Assembly: GCF_003762925.1 (NCBI RefSeq)
Contig: NZ_RJUK01000001.1
Location: 2,666,001-2,730,000, forward strand
Reading direction: 5' to 3'
Length of the DNA stretch: 64,000 nt
From: Marinimicrobium koreense
GTDB taxonomy: Bacteria > Pseudomonadota > Gammaproteobacteria > Pseudomonadales > Cellvibrionaceae
Shown: positions 46,847-56,886 of the stretch, one piece after another
Numbering within the stretch: position 1 is the first letter of the stretch
Layout of the letters: each line of letters begins with the position of its first letter
Program-made: the position numbers and the translations under genes
Notes under the pieces: model-generated
Database searches by the model: none
Told to the model about the DNA's origin: nothing
The model's input: only the letters and a program-made list of their open reading frames with translations

Positions 46847-47740
46847 TCAGCCCTCGGTCAGTGTTTTGGCGCCGCGAAGCATAGCGTGGACCAGTTCCTC
46901 GGCGTCGAACTTGGTGAGCGCTTCATTGGCGCCAACCTGATGGGCATAGCTCACACTCATTTCGCTGTTCAGTGAGGTGTGCAGAATGATGTAAGCGTGA
47001 CTCAGCGCCTTGTCGTCGCGCACGCTGAAGGCCAGCTCGTAACCGTCGAGCCCCGGCATTTCGATATCACTCACCAGAATATCAATGGCGTTGTTGTCTT
47101 TGGCCGCCTGGCGCATGCGCTGCAGGGCTTTTTCGCCATTGGTCAGTACCTGATAGGGAATATTCAGTCCGTCCAGCGCATCCTGGAGTTGCTTGCGGGC
47201 CACATGGGAGTCGTCCACCAGCAGGATATTCAGCGGTTTGAGCTGCTCCCGCTGGACATCGGTCAGCACCGCCCGGCGGCGGCCCGGCGGGTCGGGGTAA
47301 ACCTGGGCAAAAAGCAGTTCCAGGTCGATCAACTGAACCGCCTGATCCTCGTGCATATACAGGCCGGTGACAAAGGCCCTCTTGCCCAGCATCTGCGGGG
47401 GCGCCTTCACCTCTTTCCAGTTGGCATCCACAATCCGGTCGATACCGCGCACCAGAAAGCCAATGTCCTTGCGCTGGCAGTCGGTTATGATGATCGACCC
47501 CTGACGCATCTCCTCGTCGGACAAGGGTTTGTAGCCTACCGCCGCCGCCATATCGATGACCGGTATGGTTTTGCCCCGCACGGTGGTCGCGCCGAGAATC
47601 GCCGGGTGTTCCTGCAGAATGCGGTTGAAACGGGTATAGGGAATGATCTCACGCACCTTGAGCGTGCCCATCGCAAAGCTCTGAGTAGGCGTGAGCTTGA
47701 AAAGCAGCAGTTTCTGGGCGTGTTGCGCCTTACCGTTCAT
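46847..47740 (-). CDS. cheV: Chemotaxis coupling protein CheV
   Basis: The product has 297 residues. An N-terminal CheW-like domain (about 8-160; KLLLFKLTPTQSFAMGTLKV, TTVRGKTIPVIDMAAAVGY) links receptors to CheA. A C-terminal receiver domain (about 172-295) has LNILLVDDSHVARKQLQ and VSDIEMPGLDGYEL, whose Asp is the phosphorylation site, and Lys in LTKFDAEEL. Phosphorylation tunes adaptation (known). No other chemotaxis gene is in the window. Confidence 0.95.
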   Translation of the reverse strand: MNGKAQHAQKLLLFKLTPTQSFAMGTLKVREIIPYTRFNRILQEHPAILGATTVRGKTIPVIDMAAAVGYKPLSDEEMRQGSIIITDCQRKDIGFLVRGIDRIVDANWKEVKAPPQMLGKRAFVTGLYMHEDQAVQLIDLELLFAQVYPDPPGRRRAVLTDVQREQLKPLNILLVDDSHVARKQLQDALDGLNIPYQVLTNGEKALQRMRQAAKDNNAIDILVSDIEMPGLDGYELAFSVRDDKALSHAYIILHTSLNSEMSVSYAHQVGANEALTKFDAEELVHAMLRGAKTLTEG

Positions 47741-47822
47741 GGGCAGTCTCGGAATTCGAAGTACATCTGATGTCAGGGGGGTACACTAGCGTATCGGCGG
47801 TTTGCGCGTAAACCGAAGGGAA

Positions 47823-48815
47823 TCAGGCAATTTTTTGGGCTGGCCCGGCCGCCGGGTCCTCGGGAATCGCCTCGGCAAAGGCCTTGATCACGTAATCCAC
47901 CCGGGCTTCCGGCGTCTTGTGCAGGCCAGCCTTCAGGGACTCAATATGGCGCAATCGGGGTAGCAGTCCCAAGCCGTTAGCCACCTGGATCGCCAGCCCC
48001 GGACGGGCATTGAGCTCCAGGAGCTGGGGTCCCCGGCTTTTATCGAGCACAATGTCGGTGCCGATGTATCCCAGACCGGTCATTTCATAGCAGCGCGAGG
48101 CGAGCACCAGCATTGAGCGCCAGTCCGGCACCTTGATTTCGTTCAGGGGCTTCTTGGTGTCCGGGTGCAACGAGACGCCCAGACCGAACTGGACCGCCTT
48201 CAGGCAGCGTCCCGTGGCAATATCCAGCCCCACGCCCACGGCGCCCTGGTGGAGATTCGCCTTGCCATCGGAGGCATGGGTGGCCAGGCGCAGCATGGCC
48301 ATCACCGGGTAGCCTTTGAAGACCACCACACGGATATCCGGCACGCCCTCGTAGGAATAGCCCTCAAAAATATCGTCGAACTCAATCAGGTCCTCGACGA
48401 TCACCACATCGGGCTTGCCCCCCAGGGAGTAGAGACCGGCGAGAGTGTTGGACATGTGCCGACGGATTTCTTCAATGTCAATTTCCGCTCCGGAGGCCTT
48501 TACAAACTTGCCTCCATTGCGGCCGGTAATCACCAGAATGCCTTTACCGCCGGAGCCTTTGGCAGGCTTCACCGCGAAGCCATCGAGTTCGTGAAGCTGT
48601 TTCTCGATGTGGCTGATCGCGTGCTGCTCCGACACCACAAAGCGCAGGGCCGGCGTTGCCAAACCAAACTCCTCGGTGAGCAGTTTGGTTTTCAGTTTGT
48701 CATCCACCAGCGGATAGCGCGAGCGGGTATTGTAGCGGCCAATAAACTCCCGGTTGCGGGCATTCATGCCGAGAATACCCAGCTTTTTCAGGCGCCAGGG
48801 GCTGATCCACTTCAT
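47823..48815 (-). CDS. Alpha-L-glutamate ligase-like ATP-grasp protein
   Basis: The product has 330 residues with a RimK-related ATP-grasp fold. FAVKPAKGSGGKGILVITGR is the ATP-binding loop, DIVLDKSRGPQLLELNARPG carries the Mg-binding acid/Asn pair, and WRLKKLGILGMNARNREFI is the N-terminal signature of the group (TIGR02291). It always travels with the 7TM transglutaminase-like and retropepsin-like genes found next to it here; the stop/start overlap is 4 bp. The target of the presumed ligase is unknown. Confidence 0.88.
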   Translation of the reverse strand: MKWISPWRLKKLGILGMNARNREFIGRYNTRSRYPLVDDKLKTKLLTEEFGLATPALRFVVSEQHAISHIEKQLHELDGFAVKPAKGSGGKGILVITGRNGGKFVKASGAEIDIEEIRRHMSNTLAGLYSLGGKPDVVIVEDLIEFDDIFEGYSYEGVPDIRVVVFKGYPVMAMLRLATHASDGKANLHQGAVGVGLDIATGRCLKAVQFGLGVSLHPDTKKPLNEIKVPDWRSMLVLASRCYEMTGLGYIGTDIVLDKSRGPQLLELNARPGLAIQVANGLGLLPRLRHIESLKAGLHKTPEARVDYVIKAFAEAIPEDPAAGPAQKIA

Positions 48816-50371
48816 GATTTGTCCGACCCCGCGGCGGCTTCCTGCTCCAGCGCCATGGCCCGGAACCGGCGCAATTCCGACAATTTATAGCCGGTGTATT
48901 GGCCCATCAGCATGATCAACGCCAGGATCACCAGGTTCAGCTCCGGAAAGTTGAAGCTCAGATGGTTGGCCAGGGGCAGCTGCATCAACAGATAGGCCAT
49001 CACCGCCACCAGCAGACTGCCCCCGCCCTGAATCACCACTTCGTGGGCACCTTCCTCCTCCCAGAGAATCGACATGCGCTCAATGGTCCAGGCGATGATG
49101 ATCATCGGGAAAAAGGTGATGGTCATACCGGTACTGAAACCCAACTGATAGCCGAGCAGGCTCAGCATCGAAATCAGGAAGATCACCAGCACCACCAGCG
49201 TCGCGATCCGAGCCACCAGCAACAGGTTCAGGTGTGACAGGTAGCTGCGCAGCATCAGTCCGAGCGATACCACCACCACAAAACTGATCAGCCCGGGCAG
49301 CAGTGAGGTTTGCAGAAACGCCAGGGAGATCAGTACCGGCATAAAGGTACCGGAGGTTTTCAAGCCCACAATAATACGCATGAAAACCACGACCAATGCA
49401 CCCAGCGGCAACAGGAAAAGCATTTTGAACATGCTCTGCTCTTCAATGGGAAGCTGCTGAACCCCCAGCAGGGCGAAGGCACTGTCACTGAATTGCGCCA
49501 CCGCCAGCTCTTCAGCGGGCACGGTCTGGCGGATCATGGAGAAGCTGACCCCGGAGTTGCGCCCCCCGGTGACATCGAGCAGGGAGGCTCCGCCGCGATG
49601 CCAGAGCACCAGGTTCTCCGGCACGCCCTGTTCACCGGTCTGAGGGTTGAACAGCACCCACTCCTCACCATTGTAGGCTTCCACCATCGGGGTCAATGTC
49701 TGGCGGCGACGGGCGTCTTCCAAAAACAGACCCATGACCTGACGGGCGGGAATATCGGCCTGGTTCAGCAGCCGTTCCAGCAGCAGGGAACGACTGCCCA
49801 CCTCTTCGATCAGCAACGACGCATTCTGATCGCCGGTCGGGTTGTTCAGTCGCTTGATCAGCTCGCGGGTCAGGCTCTCGGGGGTACTGGATGTCTCCAG
49901 CGCCTGGGACAACAACTGATTGGCCGCTGTATCCTGCGGCTCTTCCCAGTACAGGGAGCGGGGCTTCGGCGCTTGTTGCTCATCATCGGGGCTTGGTTGC
50001 GGCCCTACTTCCGACACACCACCGATCAGTTGCGCTTTGTAATACAGCGTTTGAGGCCCCCTCGCTTCGCGTTTGGACCACTCCCCCCGGCGATCACCAC
50101 CCTCTTCGATGATGGAGAAGCCGTACCCGGGGGACGTTGCGTGTTCGGTGTGCAGGCGGAAATCCGGCGGATTATCGGGCAAATCCAGACTGACCAGTAC
50201 CTCGCCCCCGGTGGCCTGAAAATCGACCCGGGCCTCCACCAACCAGACCGGCCGCTGCTCACCGGGCCAGAAGGGCAGCTCCATTTCCACATGCCGGGCC
50301 CAGGCGGTCGCCAACCCGGCCACCACCAGACTCACCACAATCAGGTAGAAGGGGACGCGGGATTGGGTCAT
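48812..50371 (-). CDS. Inactive-transglutaminase/7TM fusion protein
   Basis: The product has 519 residues. One N-terminal membrane helix is followed by a periplasmic domain with a transglutaminase-like core (RSLLLERLLNQADIPARQVM, YNGEEWVLFNPQTGEQG). I see no Cys in that core, as expected for the inactive-transglutaminase group. From about residue 310 seven hydrophobic helices follow (MLFLLPLGALVVVFMRIIVG onward). This matches the 7TM_transglut family. It overlaps its neighbours on both sides by 4 bp, so the trio is one translationally coupled operon. The function is unknown. Confidence 0.87.
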   Translation of the reverse strand: MTQSRVPFYLIVVSLVVAGLATAWARHVEMELPFWPGEQRPVWLVEARVDFQATGGEVLVSLDLPDNPPDFRLHTEHATSPGYGFSIIEEGGDRRGEWSKREARGPQTLYYKAQLIGGVSEVGPQPSPDDEQQAPKPRSLYWEEPQDTAANQLLSQALETSSTPESLTRELIKRLNNPTGDQNASLLIEEVGSRSLLLERLLNQADIPARQVMGLFLEDARRRQTLTPMVEAYNGEEWVLFNPQTGEQGVPENLVLWHRGGASLLDVTGGRNSGVSFSMIRQTVPAEELAVAQFSDSAFALLGVQQLPIEEQSMFKMLFLLPLGALVVVFMRIIVGLKTSGTFMPVLISLAFLQTSLLPGLISFVVVVSLGLMLRSYLSHLNLLLVARIATLVVLVIFLISMLSLLGYQLGFSTGMTITFFPMIIIAWTIERMSILWEEEGAHEVVIQGGGSLLVAVMAYLLMQLPLANHLSFNFPELNLVILALIMLMGQYTGYKLSELRRFRAMALEQEAAAGSDKS

Positions 50372-51159
50372 TCGTCAGTGCTCTTGTCGACATCCGAAGG
50401 TTTGGGCGGTTTGGGTTCGGTAATATTATCCCGGGCGACGTCTACCAACATGACATCGCGCAGGACATTGCGGCCAATTAACAGGGGAAACTCCATATGG
50501 CTGCGATCTGACAGGGTGAATTCCGCCATCTGGGTCAGGGAACCCATGGTGATGCGCATCTCCACCACCGGGCGTTTTTCAACATCTTCGCTGCTGGCCT
50601 GAATAATACGGACTTTGCGCGACCGGGGACGTTCCAGCTCCACCAACTGGTCCAGGTCCGGGTCGTGAATTTTGAACCGCACCCACTCTTCACCGTTGCG
50701 CTCAAAGATCTCAATCTCCCGGGCGTCCATGGAGGAGGTGGTCGCGCCTGTGTCGACCCGTGACTGCAAGACAATTCCCAGGTCCGTCAGCAGTACCCGC
50801 TCTTTGGCACCCACGACCTTTTTGTCCATGGCGTCACCGGGAACCGGCAGTGCCAGGCCCTGCGCACATTCGCTACCAGCGCCCCTGGACTCACGCCCGT
50901 CTCGTTCACTTTCAACCAGATCGCGCAGCGCTTGCTCATCCTGTTGCTGCAGCTCAATGCTCTGGCGCAGCAGCTCCAGCGCCTCGGCAATTTGCTGCTG
51001 TTGTTGCTCAAAAGTCAGATCGCGCTGCTGTTGTGCCAACAGGCACTGATTGGCGGCTTCCATATCCGCTTTTTTGACGAGAACGTGATGGGTGCTGCAC
51101 GCCGAGAGGAGTGTCAATAACGGCAGCAAGGCCACCCATTTCAGGGGACGGTTGTTCAT
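50368..51159 (-). CDS. Retropepsin-like (RimB/ATP-dependent zinc protease family) lipoprotein
   Basis: About 263 residues from ATG 51159, behind GGAAGGG, with the lipobox LTLLSAC. A Gln-rich coiled-coil-like segment (about 30-85) precedes the retropepsin-like domain with the Asp-Thr-Gly motif in SRVDTGATTSSMDAREIEIF and PLLIGRNVLRDVMLVDVARD. The old name zinc protease is doubtful: the motif is that of an aspartic protease. It is the first gene of the trio with the 7TM and ATP-grasp proteins. The C-terminus is acidic and proline-rich. Confidence 0.87.
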   Translation of the reverse strand: MNNRPLKWVALLPLLTLLSACSTHHVLVKKADMEAANQCLLAQQQRDLTFEQQQQQIAEALELLRQSIELQQQDEQALRDLVESERDGRESRGAGSECAQGLALPVPGDAMDKKVVGAKERVLLTDLGIVLQSRVDTGATTSSMDAREIEIFERNGEEWVRFKIHDPDLDQLVELERPRSRKVRIIQASSEDVEKRPVVEMRITMGSLTQMAEFTLSDRSHMEFPLLIGRNVLRDVMLVDVARDNITEPKPPKPSDVDKSTDE

Positions 51160-51260
51160 GTTTCCCTTCCGATTGATGATCATATTCATACAGTGTACCC
51201 CAGTGCGGGGGCTGGCGGCGTCAACGGCCTGCTTTACAAAGGTTAAGGCCTGTAAATTGT

Positions 51261-52136
51261 TCAATAGCGGGGCGCGTAGTCATCCGGTAGCCGGCGAAAC
51301 CGCTTGTATTCCCATTGATACTGGGTCGGCGCTCTGAGCACACAGTCTTCCACGCTGCGGTTCAGGCCGGCGACTGACTCAGCCGCATCCTCTGCGTATA
51401 TCCGTTCGTCTGCGGGCAGAACCACCATTTTGAAACCTTTTGGAACCCGCTGGGCGAACACACTCACCACCTTACAACCGGTGCGCTGAATCAGACCGTA
51501 CACCAGTGTCATGGTAAGCGCCGGTTGTCCGAAGAAGGGCGCCACTTCCGCGCCATTGCCACGCTCGGGCACCTGATCGGGCAGAATCGCGACAATCTCA
51601 CCCCGCTTCAGCGCCTTGAGTAGTTGACTGACCCCTCGGCGATTGGTCGGCGCCATATCGATATTGTCTTTGCTGCGCCCTTGCAGAATCATTTTGTCTA
51701 GGGCGGCCTGACGCGGCGGTTGGTAGAGCGCCGTCAAACGGGCGTAGCTGGCCAGAAACGGGCCAATTGCCTCCCAATTGCCCAGGTGGGGCGCCAATAC
51801 CAGGACGCCCCGTCCCTCGGCCTGGGCCGCCTTGAGCGCCTCGTCGTTTTCCACCTCGACAATATGCCGCTGCAGCCATTCCCAGGAGTGCAGCCAGACC
51901 GCCGCCGCCTCCGCGACGGTTTTGCCGGTCTCGGTGAGGCTCTGGCGCACCAGCCGCTCCCGGGCCCGATCTTTGATATGGGGCTGGCACAGTGCCAGGT
52001 TCTGCCGGGTAATACGGGCCGAGCGGCCACTGCTGAGCCACATCAGCCAGCCGGCAAAGCCGCCGAACACTCGCCCCACAGACAACGGCAGGCGCCCGAG
52101 GAGCTTCAACATCCATACGGCGAACCGTTCTTTCAT
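51261..52136 (-). CDS. Lipid A late acyltransferase (LpxL/HtrB-like)
   Basis: The product has 291 residues from ATG 52136; the frame is open to 52199. It transfers an acyl chain to lipid A at the inner membrane (known for LpxL/LpxM). An N-terminal hydrophobic segment (LPLSVGRVFGGFAGWLMWLS) precedes the conserved HxxxxE motif in VLAPHLGNWEAIGPF. ALYQPPRQAALDKMILQGR and AILPDQVPERGNGAEVAPFF are typical family blocks, and RFRRLP lies near the end. Which position it acylates cannot be decided. Confidence 0.9.
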   Translation of the reverse strand: MKERFAVWMLKLLGRLPLSVGRVFGGFAGWLMWLSSGRSARITRQNLALCQPHIKDRARERLVRQSLTETGKTVAEAAAVWLHSWEWLQRHIVEVENDEALKAAQAEGRGVLVLAPHLGNWEAIGPFLASYARLTALYQPPRQAALDKMILQGRSKDNIDMAPTNRRGVSQLLKALKRGEIVAILPDQVPERGNGAEVAPFFGQPALTMTLVYGLIQRTGCKVVSVFAQRVPKGFKMVVLPADERIYAEDAAESVAGLNRSVEDCVLRAPTQYQWEYKRFRRLPDDYAPRY

Positions 52137-52329
52137 GCCTAAACCACCGTTAAATCGCCAAAGTGCGCGCAGTTTACGGCAACCAGCCGTACCAATCACC
52201 CCCCAACTACCGCTATAATTCGCGGCTGTTTTCGCTCAGGGCCCTGGTGCACCATCAGCGTCCTAGCGACTGGCGCGTTATATAACGCGACTTCAATTTC
52301 TCGACCTCATGCTCGGAGGCAGGTTACCC

Positions 52330-53301
52330 GTGTCAGACAGTCAAACCCCCGCCGGCGCCCACTCGCCCGATGTCAGTACCTTTCAGGGGCTGATTCTCGC
52401 CCTGCAATCCTACTGGGCACGCCAGGGCTGCGTGATCCTGCAACCGCTGGACCTGGAAGTGGGCGCGGGCACCTTTCACCCGGCCACCTTCCTGCGCTCG
52501 ATCGGCCCGGAAACCTGGAACGCCGCCTACGTGCAGCCCTGCCGCCGGCCCACCGACGGCCGCTACGGCGAGAATCCCAATCGGCTGCAGCACTATTACC
52601 AGTTTCAGGTGGTAATGAAGCCCTCCCCGGCCAACATTCAGGAGCTGTACCTGGGTTCGCTGAAGGAGCTGGGCATTGATCCCGCGATCCACGACATCCG
52701 CTTTGTGGAAGATAACTGGGAATCGCCCACCCTCGGGGCCTGGGGCCTGGGCTGGGAAGTCTGGCTGAACGGCATGGAAGTCACCCAGTTCACCTACTTC
52801 CAACAGGTGGGTGGCCTCGAGTGCTACCCGGTCACCGGCGAGATCACCTATGGTCTGGAGCGGATTGCCATGTACCTGCAAGGGGTGGACTCCATTTACG
52901 ATCTGGTCTGGACCGTGAACCCGGCGGGCGACAAGGTCACCTACGGCGATGTGTTCCACCAGAACGAAGTGGAAATGTCCAAATACAACTTCGAGCAGGC
53001 CGACACCGAGTCGCTGTTCAACAGTTTTGATGTCTACGAGCGCGAGAGCGAGCGCCTGATCGGGGAGGGGCTGCCCCTGCCGGCCTATGAAATGGTGATG
53101 AAGGCCTCCCACGCGTTCAACCTGCTGGACGCCCGTCACGCCATTTCCGTGACTGAACGGCAGCGCTTTATTCTGCGGGTGCGCAGCCTGGCCCGGGCCG
53201 TCGCTCAGGCCTACTTCGACGCCCGCAAGGCCCTGGGCTTCCCCCTGGCCCCCGAAGCCCTGCGCAATGAACTTCTCGCGGCAGAGGGAGACGACCAATG
53301 A
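52330..53301 (+). CDS. glyQ: Glycyl-tRNA synthetase alpha subunit
   Basis: The product has 323 residues. The start is GTG 52330, 11 bases after CGGAGG. ATG 52309 would put that ribosome site inside the gene. It carries the class II catalytic core for glycine activation: [53 protein letters not shown] and [20 protein letters not shown]. It functions as an alpha2beta2 complex with GlyS. Its stop overlaps the glyS start (ATGA). Confidence 0.97.
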   Translation: MSDSQTPAGAHSPDVSTFQGLILALQSYWARQGCVILQPLDLEVGAGTFHPATFLRSIGPETWNAAYVQPCRRPTDGRYGENPNRLQHYYQFQVVMKPSPANIQELYLGSLKELGIDPAIHDIRFVEDNWESPTLGAWGLGWEVWLNGMEVTQFTYFQQVGGLECYPVTGEITYGLERIAMYLQGVDSIYDLVWTVNPAGDKVTYGDVFHQNEVEMSKYNFEQADTESLFNSFDVYERESERLIGEGLPLPAYEMVMKASHAFNLLDARHAISVTERQRFILRVRSLARAVAQAYFDARKALGFPLAPEALRNELLAAEGDDQ

Positions 53302-55373
53302 GTGCCGATTTTCTGTTTGAACTGGGCACCGAAGAGCTGCCCCCCAAAGCCCTGAAAACCCTGATGAACGCGTTGCGCGAGGGCATCGCCGGCGGCCTGG
53401 ACACCCAGGATCTGGACTACAATGCCATTCACGCCTACGCCAGCCCGCGCCGCCTGGCGGTATTGGTGAGAGACCTGGCAGAGCAGACCCCGGTCAAAGA
53501 GGTGGTCACCTACGGCCCGCCGGCCAAGATCGCCTTCGATCAGGACGGCAACCCCACCAAGGCCGCCGAGGCCTTTGCCAGCAAAAACGGCCTGAGCGTG
53601 ACCGAGCTGACCACCGAGAATGACGGTAAGGCGGACAAACTGGTGGCCCGCTCCAAGGCCGGCGGCCAGTCGGTGGTGGAGCTGCTCGGCGATATTGTCA
53701 ATGACGCTCTGGCCAAGCTGCCCATCGCCAAACGCATGCGCTGGGGCGCCAGCCGCACCGAATTTGTCCGTCCGGCCCACTGGCTGGTGATGCTCTACGG
53801 CGATGAAATCGTCGACGCCGAGGTGCTCGGCCTGCGCGCCAACCGCTGCACCCGCGGCCACCGCTTCCATTACAACCACGAGCTGGATCTGTTCAACCCG
53901 AGCGACTATCTCGAGAAACTGGCCTCCACCGGCTATGTGCTGGCCGATATGGACGCCCGTCGGGACCTGATTCGCGAGCAGGTGGACGCGGAAGCCAAAA
54001 AAGTCGGCGGTACGGCGGTGATCGACGACGATCTTCTGGATGAAGTGACCGCGCTGGTGGAGTGGCCGGTGGCGCTGCTGGGCAACTTCGAAAAGCGCTT
54101 CCTGAACGTGCCCGCCGAAGCGCTGATTGCCTCCATGAAAGAACACCAGAAGTACTTTCACCTGGTGGACGCTCAGGGCAAGCTGATGCCCCACTTCATC
54201 ACCGTGGCCAATATCGAAAGCGACGATCCGGAACAGGTCATCGACGGCAACGAGCGGGTGATCCGCCCGCGCCTGTCCGATGCTGCCTTCTTCTTCGATA
54301 CCGACCTCAAGCACACTCTGGAAAGTCGCCGTGAGCAGCTCAAGCCCATCGTGTTCCAGAAACAGCTTGGCAGCGTGTTCGAGAAAACCGAGCGCATCGC
54401 CGCCCTGGCCAAACAGATTGCCGCGCAACTGGGCGCCGATGAAGCACTGGCCGAGCGTGCCGGCACCCTGTGCAAGTCGGATCTGGTCACCGAAATGGTG
54501 CTGGAGTTCGACAATATGCAGGGCATCGCCGGTTACTACTACGCCCGCAACGACGGCGAAAACAAAGACGTCGCCCAGGCCATGCAGGAGCAGTACCTGC
54601 CCAAGTTTGCCGGCGACGCACTGCCGGAAACCACCACCGGGGCCATTATCGCCCTGGCGGATCGCCTGGATACCATTACCGGTATTTTCGGCATCGGCCA
54701 GCAGCCCACCGGCTCGAAAGATCCCTTTGCCCTGCGCCGGGCCAGCCTGGGCGTGCTTCGCCTGCTGGTGGACAAGCAACTCGACCTGGACCTGCGCACC
54801 CTGTTGGAACAGGCCGTGGCCCAACACACCGGACTGACCGACACCGATGGTCTGGTGGATCGGATACTGGATTATATGCTCGAGCGCTTCCGCGCCTGGT
54901 ACGAAGACGCCGGCATTCCGGTGGAAGTGTTCCTTGCGGTAAGCGCGCGCAAAGTCAGCAATCCTCTGGATATCGACCAGCGGGTGAAGGCGGTGCACGA
55001 GTTTTATCAGTTGCCCCAGGCCCAGGCGCTCGCCGCCGCCAACAAGCGGGTAGCCAATATTCTGGCCAAGTCCGGCGCGCCGGCCGGTGAGCTCGACCCG
55101 GCCCTGCTGCAGGAGTCCGCCGAGAAAGCCCTGGCCGAAGCCGTACAGGCCAAGGCAACCCTCGTCGAGCCGCTGTTTGCCAAGCGCGCTTACACCGAGG
55201 CGCTGACGCAGCTGGCGGACCTGCAGGAGCCAGTGGATGCCTTCTTTGACCAGGTAATGGTCAACGCGGAGGATGACAAGCTGCGCAATAACCGTCTGGC
55301 ACTGCTGCAGCAACTGGGTGACCTGTTCCTGGCGGTCGCCGATATTTCCCTGCTCGCTCCGGCGAAAGGCTGA
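53298..55373 (+). CDS. glyS: Glycyl-tRNA synthetase beta subunit
   Basis: The product has 691 residues. It binds tRNA(Gly) and completes the tetrameric enzyme. [20 protein letters not shown] is the classic N-terminus. HD-like segments lie around [20 protein letters not shown], then [20 protein letters not shown], and a DALR anticodon-binding domain at the C-terminus ends [20 protein letters not shown]. The length is normal. It overlaps glyQ by 4 bp. Confidence 0.97.
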   Translation: MSADFLFELGTEELPPKALKTLMNALREGIAGGLDTQDLDYNAIHAYASPRRLAVLVRDLAEQTPVKEVVTYGPPAKIAFDQDGNPTKAAEAFASKNGLSVTELTTENDGKADKLVARSKAGGQSVVELLGDIVNDALAKLPIAKRMRWGASRTEFVRPAHWLVMLYGDEIVDAEVLGLRANRCTRGHRFHYNHELDLFNPSDYLEKLASTGYVLADMDARRDLIREQVDAEAKKVGGTAVIDDDLLDEVTALVEWPVALLGNFEKRFLNVPAEALIASMKEHQKYFHLVDAQGKLMPHFITVANIESDDPEQVIDGNERVIRPRLSDAAFFFDTDLKHTLESRREQLKPIVFQKQLGSVFEKTERIAALAKQIAAQLGADEALAERAGTLCKSDLVTEMVLEFDNMQGIAGYYYARNDGENKDVAQAMQEQYLPKFAGDALPETTTGAIIALADRLDTITGIFGIGQQPTGSKDPFALRRASLGVLRLLVDKQLDLDLRTLLEQAVAQHTGLTDTDGLVDRILDYMLERFRAWYEDAGIPVEVFLAVSARKVSNPLDIDQRVKAVHEFYQLPQAQALAAANKRVANILAKSGAPAGELDPALLQESAEKALAEAVQAKATLVEPLFAKRAYTEALTQLADLQEPVDAFFDQVMVNAEDDKLRNNRLALLQQLGDLFLAVADISLLAPAKG

Positions 55374-55376
55374 ACC

Positions 55377-55982
55377 ATGAAACTGATCATTCTGGACCGG
55401 GACGGCGTGATCAACGAAGACGCCGGCGATTACATCAAGTCCGTCGAGGAATGGCAGCCCATTCCCGGCAGCATTGAAGCCATTGCCCGGCTCAGTCGGG
55501 CCGGTTTTACACCGGTAGTGGCCACCAACCAGTCCGGCCTCGCCCGGGGCCTTTTCGACCTGGACGACCTGGAGGCCATGCACGCCAAACTTACCGCCCT
55601 GGTGGAAGAAAACGGCGGCAAGCTGGAGGCGATTTTTTACTGCCCCCACCACCCGGACGAGGACTGCAAGTGCCGCAAACCCAAAACCGGCATGCTCGAT
55701 GCCATCGAGGCGGTGTTCAACACCTCGGTGCAGTCGGCCTGGTTTGTGGGCGACACCAGCAAAGATCTGCAAGCAGCCCTGACCAAGGGCTGTCAGCCCT
55801 GCCTGGTGCGCACCGGGCGCGGGCGTGAGACCGAAGCCGAACTGGCTTCGTTCCTGGATGCCGGCGAGCTGGAACAGGTGCGCATTTTCGACCACCTGGA
55901 GGCCGCGGTGACAGCCCTGCTGTCAGAGCCCGAGCAGGCCGGCGCCGCCTCTGATCCGCAAGACCACGAAGGACAGCGTTAA
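55377..55982 (+). CDS. gmhB: D-glycero-beta-D-manno-heptose 1,7-bisphosphate 7-phosphatase
   Basis: The product has 201 residues of the HAD superfamily. The nucleophile is in LIILDRDGVINEDAGDYI (DxD), motif II is VVATNQSG, the zinc loop is YCPHHPDEDCKCRKPKTGML (C-x-H...C-x-C), and motif IV is AWFVGDTSKDLQAAL. It removes the C7 phosphate in LPS heptose synthesis. It starts 3 bp after glyS and is followed by plsC, a common gammaproteobacterial order. Confidence 0.96.
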   Translation: MKLIILDRDGVINEDAGDYIKSVEEWQPIPGSIEAIARLSRAGFTPVVATNQSGLARGLFDLDDLEAMHAKLTALVEENGGKLEAIFYCPHHPDEDCKCRKPKTGMLDAIEAVFNTSVQSAWFVGDTSKDLQAALTKGCQPCLVRTGRGRETEAELASFLDAGELEQVRIFDHLEAAVTALLSEPEQAGAASDPQDHEGQR

Positions 55983-55984
55983 CC

Positions 55985-56758
55985 GTGTTGTACAAAGCCT
56001 TTCTCTACGTCCGCACCACGATTTTCGATATTGGCTACTACGGATCGGGGATTCTGTTTGGTGCCCTGAGCACGCTGATCTGGCCGTTTCTCCCCTACCA
56101 ATGGCGCTACCGGCTGATCAATCAGTGGAACCGCTTCGTGATGTTCTGGCTCTGGTTCTGCTGCAATATCCGCATTGAGGTGCGAGGCGATATCCGCAAC
56201 GATCTGCAACCCTATGTGGTGATGTCCAAGCACCAGGGCGTGTGGGAAACCCTGTACTTACAACTGTTCTTCCAGCCCATCTCCACCATTCTAAAAAAAG
56301 AACTGCTGCGCATCCCGTTTTTCGGTTGGGGCCTGGCGGCACTGAAACCCATCGCCATCGATCGGAGCAATAAAACCCAGGCGCTGCGTGATGTGAAGAA
56401 GAAGGGCGTCCAGGCCATCAAGGATGGCAATAACGTGCTGATTTTCCCGGAGGGTACCCGCACCCGTCCCGGTCAGGTGGTGCCCTACGCCCGCAGCGGC
56501 GCCGATATTGCCTGCACCGCCGGCTGCCCGGTCATCCCGGTGGCCCACAATGGTGCCGAATGCTGGCCCCATAAGGATTACCTGAAGTACCCGGGCACCA
56601 TCACGATGGTGATCGGCGAGCCGATTTCCAGCGAGGGGAAAGATCGCAAGCAGTTGACCGAAGAAGTCCGGGACTGGATCGAGTCCACCGCCAAAACCCT
56701 CCCTGTCGGCCGCAAAGACGGCCGCAGACCCTGGCTTGAATCATCACCAGACCAATAA
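55985..56758 (+). CDS. plsC: 1-acyl-sn-glycerol-3-phosphate acyltransferase (PlsC-like)
   Basis: The product has 257 residues with an N-terminal hydrophobic region (about 15-60). The acyltransferase motif I is MSKHQGVWETL, with Glu at the acidic position, and motif III is LIFPEGTRTRPGQV; CPVIPVAHNGAECWP is motif IV. It makes phosphatidic acid from lysophosphatidic acid at the inner membrane (known). It begins 2 bp after gmhB at the end of the glyQS operon. Confidence 0.92.
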   Translation: MLYKAFLYVRTTIFDIGYYGSGILFGALSTLIWPFLPYQWRYRLINQWNRFVMFWLWFCCNIRIEVRGDIRNDLQPYVVMSKHQGVWETLYLQLFFQPISTILKKELLRIPFFGWGLAALKPIAIDRSNKTQALRDVKKKGVQAIKDGNNVLIFPEGTRTRPGQVVPYARSGADIACTAGCPVIPVAHNGAECWPHKDYLKYPGTITMVIGEPISSEGKDRKQLTEEVRDWIESTAKTLPVGRKDGRRPWLESSPDQ

Positions 56759-56816
56759 ATAACGGACATATCAATTCGTAACGTCCGGCCCGCCATGGGG
56801 AATACCGTTGAGACGG

Positions 56817-56845
56817 ACAAAAAAGGGCCGACACAAAGGTCGGCC
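56817..56845 (-). terminator. Rho-independent terminator of the long pectate lyase gene
   Basis: On the minus strand GGCCGA and TCGGCC (arms 56840-56845 and 56826-56831) form a stem that is followed by a T run (56818-56824 as A on the plus strand). It lies about 40 bp after the stop at 56887. Confidence 0.85.
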
Positions 56846-56886
56846 AGTCAAGCGAGGGGATTCGCCGTCGTTGGAAATCGACGGGT

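Noticed and set aside
49310-50602. A 430-codon plus-strand open frame across the 7TM protein gene
   Set aside because: The minus-strand trio is supported by overlaps and family motifs; the plus frame is rich in Gln/His/Gly with no recognisable domain.
53211-55895. An 894-codon open frame antisense to glyS and gmhB
   Set aside because: It runs opposite two complete, motif-bearing genes; long antisense frames are a by-product of GC-rich codon usage, and its translation matches no domain.
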